A stretch of 11,911 nucleotides of DNA, taken from assembly GCA_964455375.1 (NCBI GenBank), contig CAYVXE010000123.1, forward strand, positions 1-11,911. Reading direction: 5' to 3'. Origin of the DNA: CAYVXE01 sp964455375 (GTDB taxonomy: Bacteria > Zhuqueibacterota > Zhuqueibacteria > Oceanimicrobiales > Oceanimicrobiaceae). The notes below the pieces were generated by a model. The model was given only the letters and a program-made list of their open reading frames with translations, made no database searches and was not told the origin of the DNA. The position numbers and the translations under genes are program-made. How positions within the stretch are numbered: position 1 is the stretch's first letter; each line of letters starts with the position of its first letter. Below are positions 1 through 7,073 of this stretch, one piece after another.

Positions 1-80
1 CAACGATTACTTTTCAAAATGACTTCGGTAACATTTAATATGAGTCAATCCGCCCCGCAAGCTGAAGTATAATTCCGTAT

Positions 81-109
81 TTGTTTTACATAATATTATT
101 CATTATATT
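81..109 (+). promoter_or_regulatory. Possible sigma70-type promoter for the paraoxonase-like gene
   Basis: TTGTTT (81-86) and TATATT (104-109) are separated by 17 bases, which would start transcription near 116 and leave a leader of about 50 bases. The -10 box matches five of six consensus positions, but the -35 box matches only three. A second TATAAT at 68-73 has no good -35 partner. The region is very AT-rich, so chance matches are likely. Confidence 0.3.
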
Positions 110-166
110 GATTTGGCCAGGGCTTAAAGAAAATTCTGAAAGTATTCAATTCGTGTGAGGTGAAAT

Positions 167-1849
167 ATGGCTCCCGAAGAGGAGAGCAAGGAAAATGTGC
201 CGATGGAAGATCGGCAAGGCAGTGGGGAGTTGAATCCAGACGCGGATGGCGGGAAAACAGAAGATGATGAATTGCAGGAATCAGAAACGAATTCGATCCC
301 GGCATCCAACGAAATTGCGAGTAGAGATGAAGAGGAGGTTGTGCATTTGGCAGATGAAAATGAGATAAATGCCGGTGGGAAGAGCGAAGACGGCACGGAT
401 GAAAATGGATGGGATGCTGTGGATGAAAAGCCAGATAAGCAGCAGGATTCCGATATGGAAAACCAGGCGTCCGACGATTCTGAACCGGAATCCGATACGC
501 CTCAACTCGATGGGTGGGATGCACTTGAGGATATGGTGCAAAAAGAACTGCACGCGGTTGAAGCCCAGTTAGAGGAGGATCCTGAGGGAGAAAAAAAACC
601 GGAAACAGGTGAAGAGTCAGAACCTGCGGTTTCAGAAAATCCGCAGGTTGAAGAAGAAATTACAACGGACGGAGGGTCTGCCTCAGCACCTTCAGAAGGC
701 GCTTCACAACCTGCACAAACAGATGACCAGGTTGCCGAAGGATTGGGAGAGGAAAAGCAACCCCGGTTAAAATTTAATAAAAAAATTGCACTGTGGGGTT
801 TTGTTTTCATCGTTGTTTCGGTTGGATTGTTTTTAGTTAATTTGTTTCACACGGCCGGAGAATTTAAAACGCTAAAACCCCATTTTGCCGGTGAGTTCCG
901 GCAAGTTAGTTCCATAATCGGTGCTGAAGATATGGCGTTGGAACATCGTACGGGTCTGGTCTTCATCTCCAGCGATGACCGCCGGTCTGTTATGGAAGGC
1001 AACCCAAAACAAGGCGCCATTTTCCTGTTGAATTTGAACTCCCCTTCGCATCGATTATTTAATTTAACTCGGGATTTCGGAAACGAATTTCACCCGCACG
1101 GCATTAGTTTGGTGACCAATGCTATCGGACGTAAACGTTTGTTTGTGGTGAACCATCGCCATGACGGCCAATTCATTGAAGTGTTTGACTATGAGAATGA
1201 TCTGTTGCAGCATGTGCGTTCCATCAGCGGAGCCTTGTTAAACAGTCCCAATGACGTTGTCGGGGTGGACTTCGAACGCTTTTATGTCACAAATGATCAT
1301 GGAAACAGGTCGGCATTCGGTCGAAAGTTGGAAGACTATTTACGATTGAGCCGTGCAAATGTTTTGTTTTATGACGGGCAGAATTTTTCTGTTGCTGCGG
1401 GCGGCATTAAATATGCAAACGGCATTAATGTCAGCCGGGATGGTCAATATATTTATGTGGCAGCAACAACGGATGGTAAGATTCTTGTCTATTCAAGAGA
1501 AGAAGGTTCCGGATCGCTTATGTTCCGCTATGATATCGATTTGCATTCCGGCGTGGATAATATCGATGTAGACCCGCAGGGGAACTTGTGGGTTGCCGCA
1601 CATCCGAAGCTGCTGACGTTCGTTGCACATTCAAAAAATCCAAAACTGCTTTCACCCTCGCAAGTTTTTCACATTGTCTTCACGGGCGTCAGTTCTTATG
1701 AGGTCAATGAGGTCCTTCTTGATGACGGTTCGCATCTTTCAGGTTCGAGTGTGGCCGTAAAACACAAAAGCAACCTGTTTGTCGGCTCGGTTTTTGATGA
1801 CCATGTACTGGTCTGCCTGCTGCCTGATAATTTCGAAATTACGAACTGA
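167..1849 (+). CDS. Membrane-anchored paraoxonase/arylesterase-like beta-propeller with long acidic N-terminal tail
   Basis: This is a predicted calcium-dependent hydrolase (lactonase or arylesterase type) of 560 residues. Residues 1-200 are low in complexity and very rich in Glu and Asp, with no recognisable domain. Lys205-Lys206 then precede one hydrophobic segment (about 207-227), so the tail should be cytoplasmic and the C-terminal domain outside the membrane. Residues 240-556 align by eye with animal paraoxonase PON1. Glu254-Asp255, Asn362-Asp363, Asn418 and Asp464-Asn465 match its calcium ligands. His311 (in HPHGIS) and His330 (in VVNH) match the PON1 histidine dyad, and His479 lies in the conserved AHP segment. 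All key residues are present, so the enzyme is probably active; its substrate cannot be read from the sequence. GAGGTGA at 157-163 supports the ATG at 167. The acidic tail is unusual for the family, whose animal members have only a short N-terminal helix. The next gene, topA, has its own promoter. Confidence 0.87.
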   Translation: MAPEEESKENVPMEDRQGSGELNPDADGGKTEDDELQESETNSIPASNEIASRDEEEVVHLADENEINAGGKSEDGTDENGWDAVDEKPDKQQDSDMENQASDDSEPESDTPQLDGWDALEDMVQKELHAVEAQLEEDPEGEKKPETGEESEPAVSENPQVEEEITTDGGSASAPSEGASQPAQTDDQVAEGLGEEKQPRLKFNKKIALWGFVFIVVSVGLFLVNLFHTAGEFKTLKPHFAGEFRQVSSIIGAEDMALEHRTGLVFISSDDRRSVMEGNPKQGAIFLLNLNSPSHRLFNLTRDFGNEFHPHGISLVTNAIGRKRLFVVNHRHDGQFIEVFDYENDLLQHVRSISGALLNSPNDVVGVDFERFYVTNDHGNRSAFGRKLEDYLRLSRANVLFYDGQNFSVAAGGIKYANGINVSRDGQYIYVAATTDGKILVYSREEGSGSLMFRYDIDLHSGVDNIDVDPQGNLWVAAHPKLLTFVAHSKNPKLLSPSQVFHIVFTGVSSYEVNEVLLDDGSHLSGSSVAVKHKSNLFVGSVFDDHVLVCLLPDNFEITN

Positions 1850-1914
1850 TTTCAAAAAAACACAATTCTGTAACACAATTTAACGAACATTTGCATTTTT
1901 ATTGCATTTCTTTC

Positions 1915-1943
1915 TTGATCTTGCTAAGGAAAAAACTTATACT
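1915..1943 (+). promoter_or_regulatory. Probable sigma70-type promoter of topA
   Basis: TTGATC (1915-1920) and TATACT (1938-1943) are separated by exactly 17 bases. The boxes match four and five of six consensus positions. The predicted transcription start near 1950 gives topA a leader of about 105 bases. Two copies of TTGCATTT lie just upstream at 1891-1898 and 1902-1909, one helical turn apart. Confidence 0.5.
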
Positions 1944-2054
1944 TGAAACTTTATGGAAAAATTCCGGTAGGATAAAAAAGCGAAATTGTCAGGTCAATGA
2001 ATTAATTGGCCGAAAGAAAGCATGTTAATTTTTGAAAAGATGGAACATTAGTCT

Positions 2055-4364
2055 ATGGGAAAAAATCTTGTAATCGTGGAGTCGCCCGCAAAAGCAAAAA
2101 CCGTCAACAAATATCTCGGCAAAAATTTTGAAGTGATAGCGTCGTATGGACATGTGAGGGACTTAATTCCGAAAGAAGGTGCGGTGGACACAAGTGATTT
2201 TTCTATGCACTATGAAGTGATCGACAAAAATAAAAAGCACGTTCAAAATATTACCAAAGCGATGCAGGATGCTGATGCTCTCTATCTCGCCACCGACCCT
2301 GACCGTGAGGGCGAGGCTATTTCCTGGCATGTGCACGAAATTTTGAAAAAGAAAAAAGTATTGGGCAACAAACCGGTATACCGGATTGTTTTTCATGAAA
2401 TTACCCGCAGCGCTATCGAAGATGCGGTAAAGAATCCAAGAAAACTTTCCACCGATTTAATCAACGCACAGCAAGCGAGACGAGCTTTGGACTATCTCGT
2501 GGGGTTTAACCTGTCACCACTGTTGTGGAAAAAAATTAAGCGTGGTTTGTCTGCAGGCAGGGTGCAGTCCCCGGCGCTCAGACTTATCGTTGAGCGTGAA
2601 AAAGAAATCGAGGCTTTCAACCCGCAGGAATACTGGACCATTGAGGCCGATCTGGAGAAAAAAGATCAATCGTTCCTGGCAAAATTGATTGAATATGAAA
2701 GTAAGAAACTGAAACAGTTTGATATTCAGAACGGCGCACAGGCCGCAGATATCAAACTGAAGCTCATACAGGCTGCCAAAGGCTGCATGTCGGTTATTTC
2801 GGTGGAGAAAAAACAGCGCAAACGCAATCCCACTGCGCCGTTTATTACCTCAACACTACAGCAGGAAGCCTCGCGAAAATTGGGTTTTTCACCACAGCGA
2901 ACCATGCGCATCGCTCAGCAGTTGTACGAAGGTGTGAATACCGGCGCCGGAGAAGTCGGACTTATTTCTTACATGAGAACCGACTCCGTCACCATTGCAA
3001 AAGAAGCCATCGCCGAATTACGGAAATTTATCGGTGAAAAATTTGGCAGAGACCAGATACCGGCGCATCCGCATACGTATAAAACTAAAGCGAAGAATGC
3101 GCAGGAAGCGCATGAGGCGATCCGGCCCACCTCGGTTTTCAGGACACCAGAGGAGTTGAAGTCGCATTTGACTACTGATCAATACAAGCTATATTCGATC
3201 ATCTGGAAAAGAACCGTTGCCAGTCAGATGATCGCCGCAACCATCGATACCGTCGCCGTTGATTTCTCCTGCGGCAAAGGAAACGTGTTTCGTTCCACCG
3301 GTTCCACCATTAAAGACCCCGGTTTTATGGCTGTCTATCAGGAAGGTCTGGATAATGGCAATGGTGAATCCGCATCTGAACAGGGGCTACTGCCGGAGCT
3401 AAAAAAGGGAGATGTGGTAAACGTCCTTGAATTTCATTCGGATCAGCATTTTACCAAGCCGCCGCCCCGATATACGGAAGCGACGCTGATTAAAACGCTC
3501 GAGGAGTACGGCATCGGCCGGCCATCAACTTACGCCTCGATTATTTCGACCCTTCTAAACCGGGAATATGTGGAATTGGAACAAAGGCGTTTTTTCCCCA
3601 CCGATGTGGGGCGCATCGTCAACGGTTTTCTCACCGACCATTTCGAACAATATGTAAATTATGAATTCACTGCACATCTGGAAGATGATTTGGATGCGGT
3701 GGCAAGAGGGGAGCAGCAGTGGATTCCTCTGATGCATAAATTCTGGGAACCGTTTCATGCGCGGGTGGAGGATAAAGCATCCCTCACCCGCGAAGAGGCA
3801 ACGCAGGCACGTTACCTGGGCGTCGACCCGAAAAGCGGTCGTCCGGTGAGTGTGCGTCTGGCAAAATTTGGCACGGTTGTGCAGATTGGCACGAAAGACG
3901 ACGACGAAAAACCGCTGTTTGCCGGGCTGAAACCGGACCAGAACATGGAAAAAATCACCCTCGAGGAAGCCCTGAAACTTTTTGATCTACCGAGGAATTT
4001 AGGTGAAACGCCCGAAGGAGAGCCGGTTTCCGTGGCTATCGGTCGGTACGGACCGTACGTTCGGTTTGGGAATAAATTTGCATCCATCAAAAATGATGAT
4101 CCCTATTCGATTACGCTTGAACGGGCGCTTGAAGTGATAAAAGAGAAAAAAGAGCAGGATGCGAATAAGGTTATGAAGGAATTTGACGGGACGTCTATAC
4201 GAATTTTACGCGGGCCGTACGGGCCTTACATTACAGACGGTAAGAAGAATGCGAGAATTCCCAAGGGCACCGAGCCGGAATCGCTAACACTGGAAAAGTG
4301 CCGGGAACTCATCGAGAAAGCTCCGGCAAAGGGAAAGCGCCGGCGTTTTACGAAGAAAAAATAG
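2055..4364 (+). CDS. topA: DNA topoisomerase I (type IA)
   Basis: This enzyme relaxes negatively supercoiled DNA by cutting one strand through a 5'-phosphotyrosine link and passing the other strand. The 769 residues show the N-terminal Toprim domain with Glu9, Lys13 and the acidic triad Asp81-Asp83-Glu85 (in ATDPDREGEA) for magnesium. The active-site Tyr306 and Arg308 sit in GLISYMRTDS. The family segments AHEAIRPTS (352-360) and GIGRPSTYAS (486-495) follow. Three C-terminal DNA-binding repeats (about 587-612, 649-672, 707-728) and a Lys/Arg-rich tail replace the Cys4 zinc fingers of the E. coli enzyme. Only three cysteines occur in the whole protein (244, 406, 749), so no zinc finger can form. 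The length suits this zinc-less class. The ATG at 2055 gives the canonical N-terminus, although its Shine-Dalgarno is weak. An in-frame TAG at 2049-2051 rules out any longer protein. The gene is likely transcribed alone, between its own promoter and a strong terminator. Confidence 0.98.
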   Translation: MGKNLVIVESPAKAKTVNKYLGKNFEVIASYGHVRDLIPKEGAVDTSDFSMHYEVIDKNKKHVQNITKAMQDADALYLATDPDREGEAISWHVHEILKKKKVLGNKPVYRIVFHEITRSAIEDAVKNPRKLSTDLINAQQARRALDYLVGFNLSPLLWKKIKRGLSAGRVQSPALRLIVEREKEIEAFNPQEYWTIEADLEKKDQSFLAKLIEYESKKLKQFDIQNGAQAADIKLKLIQAAKGCMSVISVEKKQRKRNPTAPFITSTLQQEASRKLGFSPQRTMRIAQQLYEGVNTGAGEVGLISYMRTDSVTIAKEAIAELRKFIGEKFGRDQIPAHPHTYKTKAKNAQEAHEAIRPTSVFRTPEELKSHLTTDQYKLYSIIWKRTVASQMIAATIDTVAVDFSCGKGNVFRSTGSTIKDPGFMAVYQEGLDNGNGESASEQGLLPELKKGDVVNVLEFHSDQHFTKPPPRYTEATLIKTLEEYGIGRPSTYASIISTLLNREYVELEQRRFFPTDVGRIVNGFLTDHFEQYVNYEFTAHLEDDLDAVARGEQQWIPLMHKFWEPFHARVEDKASLTREEATQARYLGVDPKSGRPVSVRLAKFGTVVQIGTKDDDEKPLFAGLKPDQNMEKITLEEALKLFDLPRNLGETPEGEPVSVAIGRYGPYVRFGNKFASIKNDDPYSITLERALEVIKEKKEQDANKVMKEFDGTSIRILRGPYGPYITDGKKNARIPKGTEPESLTLEKCRELIEKAPAKGKRRRFTKKK

Positions 4365-4388
4365 ATTGGTTTGTGTATCAGAAATTAG

Positions 4389-4415
4389 CGCCGCAGAACT
4401 TACTGCGGCGTTTTT
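4389..4415 (+). terminator. Intrinsic terminator after topA
   Basis: CGCCGCAG (4389-4396) and CTGCGGCG (4403-4410) form a perfect 8-base-pair GC-rich stem. The loop has six bases (AACTTA), and five T residues follow directly (4411-4415), with four more after one G. It begins 25 bases beyond the topA stop codon, so topA transcription should end here rather than run into the acylase gene. Confidence 0.9.
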
Positions 4416-4668
4416 GTTTTACAAGCTCTTCTGGGTTTAAGCGTTCGGCTTGCTAGGTATATAATCCCTGATGGGAAGTTTCCTTTATTTCGACATGAAT
4501 TGTCTCATTCTCACAAATACTTCGTCGCGACAATGCGTTTGTCCCGCCTGTTTCGTTAATTCTGTTCCGTAAGAATCCGTGTTGGATGGTGCGTTTCAGT
4601 TGATTTAAAAAAATAAATGTTTAGATTTAGTCATATAATGAAAAAATGGCACAAAAGGAAGTGGCACG
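4416..4668. other. Intergenic region between the topA terminator and the acylase gene
   Basis: No convincing gene lies in the 304 bases between the topA and acylase coding regions. After the terminator there are two TATAAT boxes, at 4460-4465 and 4634-4639, neither with a good -35 element at normal spacing. The second would start transcription near 4646, about 23 bases before the acylase ATG, which is a plausible promoter position. The 33-codon frame at 4471-4572 (containing CVCPAC) has no ribosome binding site and is probably chance. GACAA (4529-4533) and TTGTC (4539-4543) form a short inverted repeat without a T run, so it is not a terminator. Confidence 0.5.
4634..4639 (+). promoter_or_regulatory. 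Candidate -10 box for the acylase gene
   Basis: A perfect TATAAT lies 29 bases upstream of the acylase start. No -35-like hexamer is found 16 to 18 bases further upstream, where the sequence is a run of A and T, and there is no extended -10 TGN motif. The call rests on position and the -10 match only. Confidence 0.22.
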
Positions 4669-6981
4669 ATGATGCGAAAAGTATTGGTTCCACTGTTTGT
4701 CGGTCTGTTTGTCCTCGCGAGCTTGCTCTGGTTTGGCGGTCGCTGGGTGTTGAGTCTGTCGGTAGCGGATTATGATGGCAAAATTCCTGTGGAAGTTGTT
4801 GATAGTCCGGTCGATATAACATTTGATGCGAAGGGCATTCCGCAAATCTGGGCACAAACAGATAAAGATATGTTTGCCGCTCTGGGTTGGGTGCACGCCT
4901 CCGAACGCCTGTTTCAGATGACGTTACTGCGCAGGTTGGCAGCGGGAAAACTCTCTGAGATTTTTGGTAAATCGACCTTTGACATGGATCTGTTTCAGCG
5001 AAAAATCGGCTTTGCCAGGAAGGCTGCAAACGATGTACATGATCTTTCGGCAGATGATTTGACTTTGTTGCAGAGTTACTGTAACGGCATCAATGCCTGG
5101 ATTCATTCTAAAAAAATACTTCCGCCGGAATTTGTGGTTTTGCGTCTGACGCCGCGCGATTGGCGTCCGCAAGATTGTCTGGCGGTCTTGCTGTATCAGA
5201 CCTGGTTTTCACACGCTCTTATGGATCGCGATCGAAAATTCTCCAAGCTGATTGAGACATTCGGTAAGGACGTTGAAAAGGCGATTCTGGCATACAAACA
5301 ATGGTCGCCGCCAACCGTGGATGATGGTGCTCTGCAATCCTTGTTTCAGGATACATCTTTTCCCATGCAGATAACCAATGCGTCAAACTCCTGGGTTGTT
5401 GCACCTGAAAGGTCTGCGTCCGGGCAAGCTTTGCACGCATCGGATCCGCATCTGCTCATCAATCAGATTCCGGCGCCATGGTACCTTGTTGGGATGCATT
5501 CGGAGGAGGGCACAAATGTTTTGGGAGTCACTGCCCCGGGAATTCCGTTTGTGGCTATGGGGCATAATGAGAATGTTGCGTACGCGTTTACGGTAGCATC
5601 TGTTGATATTATCGATTATACGCGGGAAGACGTGCCTGTGGGGAATCGTCTGCAGGTTAAAACCAGTCGTGGCCCGGAAGATATGCATGTCCTGCATGAA
5701 TCTATTCAGGTGAAAGGGGAATCACAACCGCGTCAGGCGGAAATCCTTACGACGTCCAGGGGAGTGGTAATTGAGAGGGACTCGACGACCGTCCTGTCGC
5801 TGAAGTGGGCCGGATTTGATTTTTCAGCCGCGCAAATTGTTCACTCCGGCATGGCATTACACCGTGTAGAAGATTTTGAGCATTTCCGTAAACTGGTCAC
5901 CGCATTGGGTGCTCTCGACGCTAACTGGACCTACTCGGATAAAAACGGAAATATCGGCTATCAATTAGGTGTTCCCATTCCCAAACGGTTGATAAAAGAT
6001 ACATACATGGAGCAAAAAGGCGAGGATGCCCAATCGAAGTGGCAGGGTTATGTGCCGCTGGATAAAACGCCGTTTTCATTTAACCCGGTAAAGGGCTGGC
6101 TGGCCACCTGCAACAATCAAATTGTTCCGGAACCGTGGCTGAAGGATTTACCGGGATTTTATGATCCGTACCGCATTACCAGGGCTGTGACGTGGCTTTC
6201 TGAAAAAGAACAATACGGTCTTAAGGATTTTGAAACCATGCAGATGGACCGCATTTCCGGCGTTGCTTTACGCTGGAAAGAACTCTGTGCCGAAGGCGCT
6301 GACAAGCTTGGCAACGTGGAACTTGCTTCAGAACTTCGCAAATGGAACGGTGCCATGGTTGTGGAAAATCATACTGCTGCCATTTTTGATCTCTGGTGGA
6401 TATTTATCAGTAAAGCCCTCTTTGAAGATGATTTGGAAGAAAATTGGCGGGATGGCAGCATCATCAAAGAAGAGGTGTTGACGGAAAATGTTACCCCGGT
6501 CATCGATAATATGAAAACGCCGGATGTTGTGGAAACGCCTGTGGATATTTCCGCTATGGCTCTGGACGTTGCATTGAAAAAAGCACAAAATAAAACGTAC
6601 GGCGACATCAGTCAGCTCCTTGTGGTTCATCCGCTTTCGCGCATGAAAATTCTCGATGCATGGCTGAGCCTGAACCGGGGACCGTTTGCGAATGGTGGCG
6701 ATAATGGCAGTCTCAATTCCAATTTCCAATCGTATGATCCAAAATCGGGTATCTTTAAAACGGTCGCCGGCCCGAGCATGCGCTATTTGCTGGACTGGTC
6801 GGATGTGGATGGCTTTACGATGAACATCAACTTTGGACAATCGGGAAACCCGTTTAGTCCCCATTACGATGATTTTTTTGAGTTTAACCGGGAAGGGAGA
6901 CGCTGGACCGTGCCTTTTTCCAAAACAAACGTCTCTGCAAAGAGTGTGAGTGTGCTGACACTTCAACCTGATCGTTCATAA
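4669..6981 (+). CDS. Penicillin acylase family protein (Ntn hydrolase, peptidase S45 type), membrane-anchored
   Basis: This is a predicted amidase that hydrolyses an acyl-amide bond after cutting itself into alpha and beta chains. Residues 5-22 form a hydrophobic anchor with no obvious cleavage site, so the enzyme probably faces the periplasm while tethered. The alpha-chain region shows ALGWVHASERLFQM (71-84) and LPPEFVVL (151-158). The nucleophile should be Ser239 in NASNSWVV, which becomes the beta-chain N-terminus after autoprocessing. Asp313 and Asp316 fit the calcium ligands, and Asn419 in DANWTYSD fits the oxyanion-hole Asn. The C-terminal family block GPSMRYLLDW (701-710) and GQSGNPFSPHYDDF (723-736) is intact. 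The length (770) is normal. AGGAAG at 4656-4661 supports this start. The family covers beta-lactam acylases, AHL acylases such as PvdQ and QuiP, and many members of unknown substrate, so the substrate stays open. The segment GGDNGSLNSN (676-685) departs from the usual GDGxTVNA-like form. No terminator is visible before the next gene, 83 to 110 bases away. Confidence 0.93.
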   Translation: MMRKVLVPLFVGLFVLASLLWFGGRWVLSLSVADYDGKIPVEVVDSPVDITFDAKGIPQIWAQTDKDMFAALGWVHASERLFQMTLLRRLAAGKLSEIFGKSTFDMDLFQRKIGFARKAANDVHDLSADDLTLLQSYCNGINAWIHSKKILPPEFVVLRLTPRDWRPQDCLAVLLYQTWFSHALMDRDRKFSKLIETFGKDVEKAILAYKQWSPPTVDDGALQSLFQDTSFPMQITNASNSWVVAPERSASGQALHASDPHLLINQIPAPWYLVGMHSEEGTNVLGVTAPGIPFVAMGHNENVAYAFTVASVDIIDYTREDVPVGNRLQVKTSRGPEDMHVLHESIQVKGESQPRQAEILTTSRGVVIERDSTTVLSLKWAGFDFSAAQIVHSGMALHRVEDFEHFRKLVTALGALDANWTYSDKNGNIGYQLGVPIPKRLIKDTYMEQKGEDAQSKWQGYVPLDKTPFSFNPVKGWLATCNNQIVPEPWLKDLPGFYDPYRITRAVTWLSEKEQYGLKDFETMQMDRISGVALRWKELCAEGADKLGNVELASELRKWNGAMVVENHTAAIFDLWWIFISKALFEDDLEENWRDGSIIKEEVLTENVTPVIDNMKTPDVVETPVDISAMALDVALKKAQNKTYGDISQLLVVHPLSRMKILDAWLSLNRGPFANGGDNGSLNSNFQSYDPKSGIFKTVAGPSMRYLLDWSDVDGFTMNINFGQSGNPFSPHYDDFFEFNREGRRWTVPFSKTNVSAKSVSVLTLQPDRS

Positions 6982-7027
6982 ATTGCCATAATAAAATAGT
7001 AAATGGATTCGTTAATTGGAAATCGTT

Positions 7028-7041
7028 ATTCGGAATTCGGA
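7028..7041 (+). repeat. Tandem duplicate of a 7-base unit (ATTCGGA) in the acylase-ABC gap
   Basis: ATTCGGA occurs twice in a row at 7028-7034 and 7035-7041, followed by the degenerate ATTTG. The gap is otherwise AT-rich and holds no promoter or terminator that I can support. It could be an intergenic repeat family, but one copy in one window cannot show that. Confidence 0.4.
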
Positions 7042-7073
7042 ATTTGTAATTTAATTTCGTTCCTGTGAATTTA

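Noticed and set aside
4471..4572. 33-codon frame containing CVCPAC between topA and the acylase
   Set aside because: No ribosome binding site, too short to judge, and the nearby TATAAT would place the transcript start on top of the ATG.
6328..6966. 212-codon minus-strand frame inside the acylase gene
   Set aside because: It overlaps the strongly conserved C-terminal acylase block, and its translation shows no family motif.
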